Source: [Mycobacterium] vasticus | Lineage (GTDB): Bacteria; Actinomycetota; Actinomycetes; Mycobacteriales; Mycobacteriaceae | Assembly (NCBI RefSeq): GCF_020181595.1 | Contig: NZ_CP084028.1 | Location: 4,308,021-4,372,020, forward strand | Direction of reading: 5' to 3' | Length of the DNA stretch: 64,000 bases | Shown: positions 45,668 to 54,852 of the stretch, piece after piece | Numbering within the stretch: the first letter of the stretch is position 1 | Layout: the number at the start of each line of letters is the position of its first letter | Translations under genes and position numbers: made by a program | The notes under the pieces: generated by a model | What the model was told of the DNA's origin: nothing | Seen by the model: only the letters and a program-made list of their open reading frames with translations | The model's database searches: none

Positions 45668-47698
45668 ATGCCGTGGGACCGGTTGGCTGCTGCCGCAACC
45701 GGACCACGTTGCTGGCTGGCAGCCCTGGTCCCACTGCTGATCGCGATCGCGCTGATGGCCCTCAGCGGAGCCGACGACGCCACCCGCTCGCCGGAGGCAC
45801 TGCCCGGCACCTCCGAGTCGGCCCGCGTCGCCGCCATCGCCTCCGAGTTCGGAGACGGCGATCAGGCGAGCGCCCTGCTGGTGGCCACCCGCAAAGACGG
45901 TCTGCCGCTGTCGCCGGACGACCTGGCCGCGCTTGCCCAAGCCCGCGATCGGATGGCGCACCTGCCGCAGGTGCTCACCGGCCCGCCGGTACCGATGCTG
46001 ATCTCCGTGGACGGCCACGCGGCGCTGGCACCGGTGGTCTTGAGCGCTCAACTGTCGGGTTTCGAGCTCACCGACACGGTCAAGGCGCTGCGCGCGGCGG
46101 TCCGCGACGGCCTGCCGGGGCGGTTGGTCACCCATATCACCGGCGGGCCGGCCTTCGGCGCCGACATCGCCGACGCCTTCACCGGCGCCAACGTCACGCT
46201 GCTGGTGGTGACCGCGCTGGTGGTGGCGCTGCTGCTGATCGTCACCTATCGTTCCCCGGTGCTGTGGCTGGCGCCGCTGCTCGTGATCGCGTTCGCCGAT
46301 CGGGTCGCCACCGTGGTGGGCGCCGACGTCGCGCGGGCCGCGGGGGTGACGTTCGACGGCTCCACCTCCGGGATCACCAGTGTCCTGGTGTTCGGCGCCG
46401 GCACCAACTACGCGCTGCTGCTGATCTCGCGCTACCGCGAGGAACTGCGAGCCGAGCCCGAACATCGCGCCGCGTTGCGCCGCGCGGTGGCCGCGGCCGC
46501 CCCGGCGATCCTGGCCAGCAATGCCACCGTGGTGCTGGCCCTGCTGACCCTGACCCTGGCGGTGACGCCGAGCACCCGCAGCCTCGGCCTGTGCGCGGGT
46601 TGCGGTCTGGTGGTGGCAGCGGTGTTCGTACTGTTGGTGCTGCCCCCGCTGCTGGTGTTGTGCGGACGAAAGGTGTTCTGGCCGTTCATTCCCCAGATCG
46701 GTAACGCCTCGATCGCCACGACCGGGGCCTGGCATCGGGTCGCTGACGCGGTCTCGCGCCGTCCTGCCGTGGTGTGCACCGCGGCGCTGGCGGTGCTGGC
46801 GGTCTCGGCCACCGGGCTGGCGGGCACCGGAATCGGGCTGTCGCAGACCGAGCAGTTCCGGCTGCGAGCGGATTCGGTGACCGGATTCGACGCCCTGGCA
46901 CAGCATTTCCCGGGCGGGGCGGCCGGCCCGACCGTCGTGGTCGGCCCCACCGCTGACGCGCCGCAGATCCAGCAGAGCATCGCGGCGGTTCCCGGTGTCG
47001 TGGCGGCCGTCCCGGCAGGTCAGTCCCCCACCGGCCTCACCAAGTGGTCGGTGGTGCTCGACGCGGCGCCGTCGACCGATCAGGCGCTCACCATCGTTGC
47101 CGCGCTGCGCGATTCGACCAATGCACTGGTGGGCGGCGCTGACGCCCAGGCCCTCGACATCCGTGACGGCGCGGTGCGTGACCGCCGGGTGCTGATCCCG
47201 CTGATCCTGCTGGTGGTGCTCGCGGTGTTGTTCGTGCTGCTGCGCGCTGTTGTGGCGCCGCCGATCCTGGTGGCCGCCACCGTGCTCAGCGCGCTCGCCG
47301 CCCTGGGCCTGGGCGGCTGGGTGAGCCTGCACGCCTTCGGGTTCCCCGCTCTGGACAACGGCACACCGCTGTTCGCGTTCCTGTTCCTGGTCGCCCTGGG
47401 CGTGGACTACACGATCTTTCTGGTGACCCGCGCCCGCGAAGAGACCCCCGCCCACGGCACCCGCGCCGGCATGGTGCGGGCGGTGTCGGCCACCGGCGGG
47501 GTGATCACCAGCGCCGGAGTCGTGTTGGCGGCGGTGTTCTGCGTCCTCGGGGTGCTGCCGCTGATCGTGCTGACCCAGCTGGGCATCATCGTGGGCTTGG
47601 GAATCCTGTTGGACACCTTCGTCGTTCGCACGCTGGTGATTCCGGCGCTGTTCGCGCTGATCGGCGACCGGGTCTGGTGGCCCAGCATGCCGCGCTGA
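45668..47698 (+). CDS. MMPL-family RND transporter without MmpS
   Basis: The 676-residue protein is a shorter actinobacterial MMPL transporter. It has two halves with GAGTNYALLLISRYREE and GVDYTIFLVTRAREETP as the relay-helix motifs. The first half therefore has Thr-Asn-Tyr where Asp-Tyr is usual, so a relay Asp is missing on that side. There are 12 predicted helices with moderate periplasmic loops. The size is close to the MmpL11 or SCO-type transporters rather than the 950-residue MmpL4 type. It is divergent from the Tat protein gene and ends 3 bases before the convergent aldehyde dehydrogenase. Confidence 0.88.
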   Translation: MPWDRLAAAATGPRCWLAALVPLLIAIALMALSGADDATRSPEALPGTSESARVAAIASEFGDGDQASALLVATRKDGLPLSPDDLAALAQARDRMAHLPQVLTGPPVPMLISVDGHAALAPVVLSAQLSGFELTDTVKALRAAVRDGLPGRLVTHITGGPAFGADIADAFTGANVTLLVVTALVVALLLIVTYRSPVLWLAPLLVIAFADRVATVVGADVARAAGVTFDGSTSGITSVLVFGAGTNYALLLISRYREELRAEPEHRAALRRAVAAAAPAILASNATVVLALLTLTLAVTPSTRSLGLCAGCGLVVAAVFVLLVLPPLLVLCGRKVFWPFIPQIGNASIATTGAWHRVADAVSRRPAVVCTAALAVLAVSATGLAGTGIGLSQTEQFRLRADSVTGFDALAQHFPGGAAGPTVVVGPTADAPQIQQSIAAVPGVVAAVPAGQSPTGLTKWSVVLDAAPSTDQALTIVAALRDSTNALVGGADAQALDIRDGAVRDRRVLIPLILLVVLAVLFVLLRAVVAPPILVAATVLSALAALGLGGWVSLHAFGFPALDNGTPLFAFLFLVALGVDYTIFLVTRAREETPAHGTRAGMVRAVSATGGVITSAGVVLAAVFCVLGVLPLIVLTQLGIIVGLGILLDTFVVRTLVIPALFALIGDRVWWPSMPR

Positions 47699-47701
47699 GT
47701 T

Positions 47702-49159
47702 CTACAGCGCCGCCCAGATCGACTTGGTCTTGAGGTAGCCGTCGATGCCCTCGTAGCCGAACTCCTTGCCGACACCGGACTGCTTGTAGCCGCCGAACGG
47801 CACGTTGTGGTCGAAGGTCAACTGGCAGTTGAGCCCCACCATGCCGGCGTTGAGCCGCTTGCCCAGGTTGTGCGCGCGGGCCAGGTTGGTGGTCCAGGCG
47901 GTGGCCGCCAGGCCGTAGCCGGTGTCGTTGGCCATCGCGATGGCTTCGTCGTCGTCATCGAACGGCAGGATCGTGACGACCGGGCCGAAGATCTCCTCCT
48001 TGTAGAGCCGGCTGGTGGCCGGGTCGACACCGGTGACCACGGTGGGCTTGACGAAGTAGCCCTTGCGGTCCAGCCGGTAGCCGCCGCTGACGATCTCCAC
48101 ACCGTCCGTCTTGCCCTGATCGATGTAGCCCAGGACGCGGTCGAGTTGCTTCTGGCTGACCAGCGGGCTGATCATGGCGCCCTCGTCCTTGGGCCCACCG
48201 AGCACCAGGTTGTCGCCGATCATCGCGATGCCGGCCACCACGCGCTCGTAGACGCTGCGCTGCACGAATACTCGCGAACCGCACACGCAGCCCTGCCCGG
48301 AGTGCACGAAGATGCCCATCGAGGCCATCATGATCGCCATGTCCAGATCGGCGTCTTCGTAGATCAGCACCGGGGACTTGCCGCCCAGTTCCAGGGTGAC
48401 CTTCTTCAGGTTGTCCGCCGAGTCACGCATGATCTGCTTGCCGACCTCGGTCGAGCCGGTGAAGGCGACCTTCTCCACGTCGGGGTGCGCGGTGATCGCC
48501 GCACCGGCGGTGGCGCCGTAGCCGATCACGAAGTTGGTGACGCCGTCGGGAACCCCGGCTTGCGCGATCAGCTTCTCCAGCAGTACCGCCGACAGCGGGG
48601 TCTCCTCGGCCGGCTTGACGACGCTGCTGCATCCGGCGGCCAGCGCCGGGGCGACCTTCGCGCACGCGTTGAACAGCGGTCCGTTCCACGGGTAGATCAG
48701 GCCGACCACACCGTAGGGCTCCTTGTGGGTGTAGGCGTGGAAATTGGCGTGGGTGCTGTTGACCCCGCCCTCCATCTGCACCTGGTAGCTGGTGCCGTTG
48801 ATCTTGGTGCACCAGCCGGCGTAGTAGCGGAAGAATTCCGCGCAGGTGGACACAATCATCTCGGCCTGGACCGGCGGCATGCCGGCGTCCAGGGACTCCA
48901 GCTCGGCGAACTCCTTGGCGTGCTCATCCATCAGGTCGGCGAGGCGCCACAGCACCTTGGCGCGCTGGCGGGCTGGGATGTCGGTCCACACCCCGGATTG
49001 GTAGGCGGTCTTGGCGGCGGCGACGGCCTCGTCGACCGCCTCGGGTCCGGCGTCGCGGAACTCGGTGATCTGCTCTTCGGTGGCCGGATCTATGACCGGG
49101 ATGACCTCACCGGTACCGGGGCGCTTCGCAAGATCGTCGATTACCGACTGCACTGTCAT
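47702..49159 (-). CDS. NAD(P)-dependent aldehyde dehydrogenase
   Basis: The 485-residue protein is a typical ALDH. The substrate-binding Asn lies in YPWNGPLFNACAK, the general base Glu in TLELGGKSP and the catalytic Cys in SGQGCVCGSR. The Cys is followed by a second Cys two residues on. The C-terminal VPFGGYKQSGVGKEFG segment is conserved. It oxidises aldehydes to acids; the substrate is unknown. AGAAGGA precedes the ATG. It lies on the same strand as, and 45 bases downstream of, the mmpL 2 stop, and so could be read from the mmpS-mmpL 2 transcript. It could handle aldehydes derived from exported lipids. Confidence 0.93.
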   Translation of the reverse strand: MTVQSVIDDLAKRPGTGEVIPVIDPATEEQITEFRDAGPEAVDEAVAAAKTAYQSGVWTDIPARQRAKVLWRLADLMDEHAKEFAELESLDAGMPPVQAEMIVSTCAEFFRYYAGWCTKINGTSYQVQMEGGVNSTHANFHAYTHKEPYGVVGLIYPWNGPLFNACAKVAPALAAGCSSVVKPAEETPLSAVLLEKLIAQAGVPDGVTNFVIGYGATAGAAITAHPDVEKVAFTGSTEVGKQIMRDSADNLKKVTLELGGKSPVLIYEDADLDMAIMMASMGIFVHSGQGCVCGSRVFVQRSVYERVVAGIAMIGDNLVLGGPKDEGAMISPLVSQKQLDRVLGYIDQGKTDGVEIVSGGYRLDRKGYFVKPTVVTGVDPATSRLYKEEIFGPVVTILPFDDDDEAIAMANDTGYGLAATAWTTNLARAHNLGKRLNAGMVGLNCQLTFDHNVPFGGYKQSGVGKEFGYEGIDGYLKTKSIWAAL

Positions 49160-49204
49160 TGAACGGGTCCTTCTGGTCGCGGCGGCAGGATGCTGTGCAC
49201 CTGC

Positions 49205-52048
49205 TTAGCATTGCGGACCGGGCGCGGTCAACAGCTGGCGCCGGCGCAGCGGACGCTGGCGCACGATCGTCGGCCACCAGAACCACGGCCCGTAGATCCG
49301 TACCAGGCACGGCACGATGAACGACCGCACGATCAAGGTGTCCAGCAATAGCCCGATGCAGACCGTGGAGCCCACCTGGCCGATGGTGCGCAGATCGCTG
49401 GCGAGCATGGCCAGCATGGTGAAGGCGAACACCAGTCCCGCCGACGTCACCACGCCGCCGGTGCTGCCCAGCGCCCGGATCAGCCCGGTGTTGAGTCCGG
49501 CACCGAGTTCCTCTTTGAGCCGGGCGATCAGCAGCAGGTTGTAGTCCGATCCGACCGCCACCAGGATGATGAAGGTCAGCGGCAGGATCAGCCAATGCAG
49601 GTGCAGGCCGATCAGGTGCTGCCAGATCAGCACCGACAATCCGAACGCCCCGGCGTAGGAGAACGCCACGGTGCCCGGAATCACCAAGGCGGCCACCAGG
49701 CTTCGGGTGATGACGAGCATGATCAGGAAGATCAGCACGAACGCGGCGATGGCGGCGATCATCAGATCCGAGCGTGCGTATCCGGCGATGTCGGCGTTGT
49801 TCGAGCCCGAGCCGCCGATGTAGATCTTGGAACCGGCCAGCGAGGTCTCCTTCAAGGCGATCTTGATCGCGTCGGGGAATCGCTCGACGTGCTCGATGCC
49901 CTCGGGGCCCATCGCGTTGCCCTCGTGGGTGACGATGAACCGGGCCGCCTTGCCGTCCGGCGACATCATCAACTGCATTCCGATCTTGATGTCGTCGTTG
50001 TCGAAGGCCGGGCGGGGTATGTAGAAGAAGTCGTCACTGCGGGAGGCGTCGAAGTCGTTGCCGACGTTGATCATGTCGTTGAAGGTCTGATCGGTGTTCT
50101 GCGCCTGAATGCTGGTGGGGCCGTAGGTGTTCACGATCAGGGCGCGCAGGGCGATCTGATCCTCGGCCATGATGTTGAGCTGGGTCACCATCTGCGGCAG
50201 CAGACTGTCGACCACCTCCAGGGACCCCACCGCGTCCTTGATGCTCTCCGCGAGCTTGTCGACGTTGTCCATCATGTCCCAGGTCGACCGGAACGCCCAG
50301 CAGATCGGGATGTCGAAACAGTGCGGCTCCCAATAGAAATAGCTGCGCAACGGCATCAGGAAGTCGTCCAGATTCGAGATCTGCTCGTTCATCTGATCGG
50401 TGACGGCCTGCATGTCCTCCATCGTGAGCACCGTGGAGTGCATCTCATCGGCCAGCTTCTGGGTCAGCGCGATGGTGCTCTGCAACACCTCGACGGTGTG
50501 GCCCATGATGTCGGCCTGCTGGGCGGTGTTGGCGTTCTGCTCCCTGGTGAACGGCAACTGCTGCCCGTTGGCGCTGCCCTGCCCGGTGAACAGATACGGC
50601 AGCGAGGCGTGCTCGAGCGCACGGCCCATCGGCCGGGTGATGCTCTGCACCATCGCCACCCCGGGCAACCGGATCAGCGCCTTGGCAACACGATCCAGCG
50701 AGATGAAGTCGGCCGCGTTGCGCATGTCGTGATCGGATTCGACCATCAGCATCTCGGAGAACAGCTTGCTCTTGGCGAAGTGCCGATCCGCGGCGGCGAA
50801 CCCCAGATTGGCCCGTGAGTCGTGCGGTTGATAGGTGCGGTCGTCGAAGCTGACCTGATAGGTCGGCACGAAGACGGCTCCGGCGGCCACCAGGGCCGCG
50901 GTGGCGGTCAGGATCGGCTTGGGCCAGCGCACCACGCTGGTGCCGATCCGCCGGTACAGCCGCGCCTTGGCCTTTAGCCGCGGATCGAACAGGCCGATCA
51001 GGCTGCCCACACTGAGGATCGCCGGCCCGAGCGTCAGCGCCCCCACCACGGTGAGCACCATGCTGATGGCGACTGCCGGGCCCATTGTGTTGAAGTAGTT
51101 CAGCCTTGCGAAGCTCAGGCAGTAGGCGGCGCCTGCGATGGTGAGCCCGGAGCCCAGGATCACATGGGACACACCGCGATAGGCCGTGTAGAACGCCTCC
51201 TCGCGGCTTTCGCCGTTGTTTCGCGCTTCGTGATAGCGCCCCATCAGGAAGATGCCGTAGTCGGTGCCCGCGCCCAGTGTCAGCGAGACCACCATGTTCA
51301 CCGCGAACGACGACAGCTGGATGTAGCCGAAGTGGCCGAGGGCGGCGATCACCCCCTTGGCGGCCAGCATCAGGATCAGCACCCCGAACAGCGGCACCAG
51401 CATGGTGATGACGGACCGGTAGACCATCAGCAGCATGAAGATGATCAGGAAGATCGTCGCGATCGTGATGTTGTTCAGGCTCTTGTTGGCCGTCGCGACG
51501 GTGTCGGCGGCCAATGGTGCCGCGCCACTGACATAGACCTTGAGCCCCGGCGGCGGGTCGGAGGTGTCGACGATATGGCGGACCGCGGCGACGGAGTCGT
51601 TGGCTTGCATCTGACCTATGTCACCGGCCAGGCGCAGCAACACATACGAGGCCTTGCCGTCGAGGCTCTGGGCACCGGCCGCGGTGATCGGACGGCCCCA
51701 GGTGTCCATCACGTACTGCACATGCTCGGTGTCGTCCCGCAACGTGCGCACCAGCGCGTCGTAGTAGCGATGGTCCGCCTCACCCAGCGGGCGGTCGGCC
51801 TCCAGCACCAGCATGGTCATGCTGGTGGAGGTGGACTCCTGGAACTTCTCGCCGATCGCGAGCATCGCGGCCTGCGAGGGCGCATATGTCGGCACCATCG
51901 GCCCGGCGAGCTCCTCGGCGACCCTTTCCACCTGCGGCACAAAGGTATTCGTCACCGCCGCCAGCAGCGCCCAGAAGACCATGATCGGTACGGCCAGCAC
52001 CCGCACCAGCCGGGCGCCCAACGGGCGCGCCTTGCGATCAACGCTCAT
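49205..52048 (-). CDS. MmpL-family RND transporter 2
   Basis: The 947-residue protein has the MmpL4/5-type architecture. Relay motifs are GAGTDYGIFLMGRYHEAR and GSDYNLLLIARLKEELG, with both Asp-Tyr pairs present. The second periplasmic loop carries PHCFDIPICWAF, the same paired-Cys site as in MmpL 1. It ends in a basic stretch without the extension seen in MmpL 1. The first 4 bases overlap the mmpS stop (ATGA), so it is translationally coupled. It is likely to export a lipid or glycolipid. It mirrors the mmpS-mmpL 1 pair across the intervening genes. Confidence 0.94.
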   Translation of the reverse strand: MSVDRKARPLGARLVRVLAVPIMVFWALLAAVTNTFVPQVERVAEELAGPMVPTYAPSQAAMLAIGEKFQESTSTSMTMLVLEADRPLGEADHRYYDALVRTLRDDTEHVQYVMDTWGRPITAAGAQSLDGKASYVLLRLAGDIGQMQANDSVAAVRHIVDTSDPPPGLKVYVSGAAPLAADTVATANKSLNNITIATIFLIIFMLLMVYRSVITMLVPLFGVLILMLAAKGVIAALGHFGYIQLSSFAVNMVVSLTLGAGTDYGIFLMGRYHEARNNGESREEAFYTAYRGVSHVILGSGLTIAGAAYCLSFARLNYFNTMGPAVAISMVLTVVGALTLGPAILSVGSLIGLFDPRLKAKARLYRRIGTSVVRWPKPILTATAALVAAGAVFVPTYQVSFDDRTYQPHDSRANLGFAAADRHFAKSKLFSEMLMVESDHDMRNAADFISLDRVAKALIRLPGVAMVQSITRPMGRALEHASLPYLFTGQGSANGQQLPFTREQNANTAQQADIMGHTVEVLQSTIALTQKLADEMHSTVLTMEDMQAVTDQMNEQISNLDDFLMPLRSYFYWEPHCFDIPICWAFRSTWDMMDNVDKLAESIKDAVGSLEVVDSLLPQMVTQLNIMAEDQIALRALIVNTYGPTSIQAQNTDQTFNDMINVGNDFDASRSDDFFYIPRPAFDNDDIKIGMQLMMSPDGKAARFIVTHEGNAMGPEGIEHVERFPDAIKIALKETSLAGSKIYIGGSGSNNADIAGYARSDLMIAAIAAFVLIFLIMLVITRSLVAALVIPGTVAFSYAGAFGLSVLIWQHLIGLHLHWLILPLTFIILVAVGSDYNLLLIARLKEELGAGLNTGLIRALGSTGGVVTSAGLVFAFTMLAMLASDLRTIGQVGSTVCIGLLLDTLIVRSFIVPCLVRIYGPWFWWPTIVRQRPLRRRQLLTAPGPQC

Positions 52049-52470
52049 GCGGACTTGACCCGGCAGGCGATGTCGGCGTTGGCGCGGGCGTTGGTGTGCT
52101 CGTCGCGGACAACGTCGTTGACCAGGATCCGGCAGCCGACGTAGTCGCCGCGCACCTGCACCGAGATGCTGCCCGACACCACCGTCAGCATCGTGGTCTC
52201 GTCATGGCGCCACGGCAACGAGTCCAGCTCGACGGTGTGCGGGTACCCGCTGAGGTCGACGTAGGACAGCAGCACACCCGCCCCGGGTGAGCCGAATACC
52301 TCGTAGCTCAACGTCTTCGGCGTGAACTGTTCGGGTGCCTGCGGCGGGTTGACCGTCAGAACCGGCCCGGGAGCCGACATCTGGTGCACTTTCCACATCC
52401 CCGTCGCGCCGAGGCCGAGCGCGACCACCGCGACCAGCGGCAGCCAGGCCCGCGCCAGCAGCGAGCTCAC
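52045..52470 (-). CDS. MmpS-family accessory membrane protein 2
   Basis: The 141-residue protein starts with GTG, overlapping the stop of the preceding gene (GTGA). A transmembrane helix (LPLVAVVALGLGATGMW) leads to an external domain with the MmpS segment LSYEVFGSPGAGVLLSYVD. A Cys pair (VGCRILVNDVV, DIACRVKSA) matches that in MmpS 1. It is the partner of MmpL 2. All three genes of this operon overlap by four bases, giving a tightly coupled unit. Confidence 0.92.
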   Translation of the reverse strand: MSSLLARAWLPLVAVVALGLGATGMWKVHQMSAPGPVLTVNPPQAPEQFTPKTLSYEVFGSPGAGVLLSYVDLSGYPHTVELDSLPWRHDETTMLTVVSGSISVQVRGDYVGCRILVNDVVRDEHTNARANADIACRVKSA

Positions 52471-52919
52471 TGCGTCACCGAAACGGGCAGGCGCCTCTTG
52501 AGTTTGGCGATCCGCAGCGTCTGGGCGGTCACGTTCAGCGAGCCGAACATCGGGATCACTCCGATGAACGTGCGCTCCGAGGGGGTTAGGCCGTGCAGTT
52601 GCTCCAGGCTGCCGAGCACATAGAAACAGCCCAGCGAGAAGATCGCCACCGGAATGCAGAAGGCCAGCGGGGATCGATGATCGGCGATCACCCGGCCGGC
52701 GAACTCATGCTCCTGCGGCGAAAGCGGTTCGCCCTTGCGGACCTTGGTCAAGACCGCCTTGCGGGCTCCGACTCCCTCGCTGATCGGCAGCGGTGACCGG
52801 CCGCGCAGCCGCCGGATGTGGAAGAACACGCCGGTCGCAGACACCAGCAGCGCCAGGAAGGCGAGCGCGGCCAGGTCACCGAACAAGTGCCAGTTCGTGC
52901 CGAGGAAGTTCCAGTTCAT
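52467..52919 (-). CDS. Two- to three-helix membrane protein, first gene of the mmpS-mmpL 2 operon
   Basis: The 150-residue protein has a transmembrane helix at about residues 15-37, a cytoplasmic basic segment, then two hydrophobic segments (FCIPVAIFSLGCFYVLG and ERTFIGVIPMFGSLNV). The ATG at 52919 is favoured over a GTG six bases earlier because GAGGGGG lies seven bases before it. It has no recognised domain. It is the first gene of a coupled operon with mmpS and mmpL, so it may be an accessory subunit; similar small membrane proteins have not been described for most MmpL operons. The TetR gene diverges from it by 112 bases. Confidence 0.75.
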   Translation of the reverse strand: MNWNFLGTNWHLFGDLAALAFLALLVSATGVFFHIRRLRGRSPLPISEGVGARKAVLTKVRKGEPLSPQEHEFAGRVIADHRSPLAFCIPVAIFSLGCFYVLGSLEQLHGLTPSERTFIGVIPMFGSLNVTAQTLRIAKLKRRLPVSVTQ

Positions 52920-52993
52920 CGCCACACCCCCTCACTGTTCGCCGTCCGCCTGTCCGCGCTGAAGACTAGACCGTCCATTAATGAGACGTCAAT

Positions 52994-53008
52994 GTCCGAT
53001 AATTGGAC
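52994..53008. promoter_or_regulatory. Palindromic operator for the TetR beside mmpS-mmpL 2
   Basis: GTCCGATAATTGGAC is an inverted repeat with GTCC/GGAC arms and AT pairs within. It lies in the divergent region 24 bases before the TetR start. A partial copy, GTCCATTAATGAGAC, lies at about 52972-52986. The internal GATAAT could be the TetR -10 box, so binding would block transcription. Confidence 0.55.
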
Positions 53009-53031
53009 GCATATGGGTCTATGATCGCGGC

Positions 53032-53598
53032 ATGGACGTCGCGGAGCTCACCGGTTCGCAATCACGCACGCGGGCGGCCATCCTCGACGCGACCGCATCG
53101 GTGCTGGCCAGGGACCGCACCGCCACACTGCCGGAGATCGCCGCGGCCGCCGAAGTGGCACGTTCCACGGTGCACCGCTACTTCACCGATCGAGATCGGC
53201 TGATCTACGAGACCACCCTGGACTCGATCCGCGTCATCGAGGAGACGATCACCGCCGCGTCCATCGATGACGGTCCGGCCCGTGACGCGATGCGCCGCCT
53301 GATCACCAACCTCGTCCCCGAAGGCGACCGGATCGTGTTCCTGTTCGCCGACCCCGCGGTGTTGCGAGACATACCCGGCGAACAACTGCCGAACTCGACA
53401 CCGATCCTCGAACTGATCCTGCGCGGCCAACGGGAGGGGACGTTCGATCCCGAGATCAGCGCGGAGTGGATCCGGATCGCGCTGTTCGGCCTGCTGATCA
53501 AGTCCAGCCGCGAGGCGGCCTACGGCCTGGTGGACCGGCACACCATCGTGCCGACGCTGACCCGCATCTTCGAGCGCGGCGTCGCCACGACTCCCTAG
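53032..53598 (+). CDS. TetR-family regulator (divergent from mmpS-mmpL 2)
   Basis: The 188-residue protein starts at 53032 (MDVAELTG); a longer in-frame start at 52981 would include the operator. Its DNA-binding domain has the helix-turn-helix ATLPEIAAAAEVARSTVHRYF. The C-terminal ligand domain is helical, without a recognised subfamily. It is probably the local repressor of the mmpS-mmpL 2 operon and of itself. Its stop overlaps that of the convergent SDR by 4 bases. It is not closely related to the TetR at 40225-40827, so the two pairs were not duplicated as a whole with their regulators. Confidence 0.87.
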   Translation: MDVAELTGSQSRTRAAILDATASVLARDRTATLPEIAAAAEVARSTVHRYFTDRDRLIYETTLDSIRVIEETITAASIDDGPARDAMRRLITNLVPEGDRIVFLFADPAVLRDIPGEQLPNSTPILELILRGQREGTFDPEISAEWIRIALFGLLIKSSREAAYGLVDRHTIVPTLTRIFERGVATTP

Positions 53599-54524
53599 AC
53601 CGGGTAGCTGACGCCGGTCAGGTCTTCGGCGATCTTGAACAACCGTTGCTGCGCGTCGACGTCCTGGGCCCGTCCGGCGGCGCGCACCAGCACCGGTGAA
53701 CCGATCTGCTCGAATCGCCCGCCCGGCCCGTAGAACTGGCCACCGGTGGCCACCGGATCGGTCGCAGCCCGCAGCATCGGCAGCGCGCCGCTGTCGGGCC
53801 CCTGGGTGAACCACCCGGTCAGGTAACGGAATCGGCTGTTGAACACCCACCGGATCGACCCGGGCTGCTCACGCAGGATCGAGGTGCGGCTGCCGCCGGG
53901 GTGAGCCGCCAGCGCGATCGCCGCGCTGCCCACCGCCTCCAGGCGCCGCTGCAGTTCGAACATCGCCATCAGTTGGGCGAGCTTGGACTGGGTGTAGGCC
54001 ACCGCCTGGGTGAACCCGGCCTCCAGCTGCAGGTCGTCGAAGGCGATCCGGCCGCTGCGATGAGTCTTGCTGCTCACCGCTACGATCCGCCCGGCGTTCG
54101 AGGCGAGCACCCGATCCAGCAGCAGCCCCGTCAGCGCAAACGGCCCAAGGAAATTCGTGCCGAAGTCGCCCTCGAAACCGTCGACGGTCAACTGCCTGCT
54201 CTGGTGCATGACGCCGGCGTTGTTGACCAGGATGTCGATCACGGGGTGGGCGGCGCGCAGCTCATCGGCGCAGGCGCGCACGGACGCCAGGTCGCTGACG
54301 TCGAGGTGCACCACGTCGATTCGGGCGTCCGGTGCGGTCCGCAGGATGTCGTGCCGGGCGGCACCGGCCGCCTCGGTGTTGCGGCAGGCCAGCACCACGT
54401 GCGCACCCAATCCCGCCAGTCCGCGGGCGACTTCCAGGCCGACGCCGGTGTTGGCCCCGGTCACGACGGCCGTCCGCCCGGACTGCGGCAGGCCCTGTTC
54501 CACCGACCAGGCGGCCGTGCTCAT
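53595..54524 (-). CDS. Short-chain dehydrogenase/reductase (retinol dehydrogenase-like)
   Basis: The 309-residue protein has the NADP-binding TGANTGVG motif, the LVNNAGV segment, the Ser of VAVSSKTH and the active-site Tyr-x-x-x-Lys of AYTQSKLA. The layout is that of the mammalian retinol-dehydrogenase-like or mycobacterial Rv0068/Rv0439c group, which reduce or oxidise lipophilic alcohols. The start at 54524 is backed by a GGGAGGGG ribosome site; codons upstream to 54614 enter the parD operator. The substrate is unknown. It is divergent from parDE and convergent with the TetR gene. Confidence 0.88.
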   Translation of the reverse strand: MSTAAWSVEQGLPQSGRTAVVTGANTGVGLEVARGLAGLGAHVVLACRNTEAAGAARHDILRTAPDARIDVVHLDVSDLASVRACADELRAAHPVIDILVNNAGVMHQSRQLTVDGFEGDFGTNFLGPFALTGLLLDRVLASNAGRIVAVSSKTHRSGRIAFDDLQLEAGFTQAVAYTQSKLAQLMAMFELQRRLEAVGSAAIALAAHPGGSRTSILREQPGSIRWVFNSRFRYLTGWFTQGPDSGALPMLRAATDPVATGGQFYGPGGRFEQIGSPVLVRAAGRAQDVDAQQRLFKIAEDLTGVSYPV

Positions 54525-54573
54525 GTACCGATCCCCTCCCGAAGTCGACTGACGCAGGTTCGAACCGTACCTT

Positions 54574-54592
54574 GATACCAAGATTTGGTATC
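54574..54592. promoter_or_regulatory. parDE operator palindrome
   Basis: GATACCAAGATTTGGTATC has perfect 8-base arms (GATACCAA and TTGGTATC) around GAT. It lies nine bases before parD. ParD antitoxins bind such palindromes with their ribbon-helix-helix domain and repress the operon with ParE. It may also affect the SDR promoter on the other side. Confidence 0.8.
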
Positions 54593-54600
54593 TTTTCGCC

Positions 54601-54852
54601 ATGGGCAAGAACACGTCCTTCGTACTCGATGAGCACTACCAGGCCTTCATCGATCAGGAGATCGCGGCCGGCCGGTACGGGTCGGTCAGTGAGGTCATTC
54701 GCTCCGCTTTGCGGCTACTGGAGGATCGAGAAGTCCAACTGCGTGCGCTGCGCACCGCACTTGAAGACGGCGAACGTAGTGGTGAGTCGACACCATTCGA
54801 CTTCAACGCGTTCCTCGACCGCAAGCGGACTGAGGCAGCACGCACCCGGTGA
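54601..54852 (+). CDS. parD: ParD-family antitoxin
   Basis: The 83-residue protein starts MGKNTSFVLDEHYQAFIDQE. It has the ParD/CopG ribbon-helix-helix with the beta strand at residues 4-9 and the GRYGSVSEVIRSALRLLE helices. The C-terminal half is acidic and predicted disordered before binding ParE. It neutralises ParE and represses its own promoter through the palindrome at 54574-54592. Its last 4 bases overlap the parE start (GTGA), the usual coupling of toxin and antitoxin. Confidence 0.92.
   Translation: MGKNTSFVLDEHYQAFIDQEIAAGRYGSVSEVIRSALRLLEDREVQLRALRTALEDGERSGESTPFDFNAFLDRKRTEAARTR

Noticed and set aside
45002..47455. The Tat protein extended upstream to an 817-residue protein
   Set aside because: The extra N-terminal part lies antisense to the MMPL gene and is Gln/Gly/Arg low-complexity. 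A twin-arginine signal begins cleanly at 45622.
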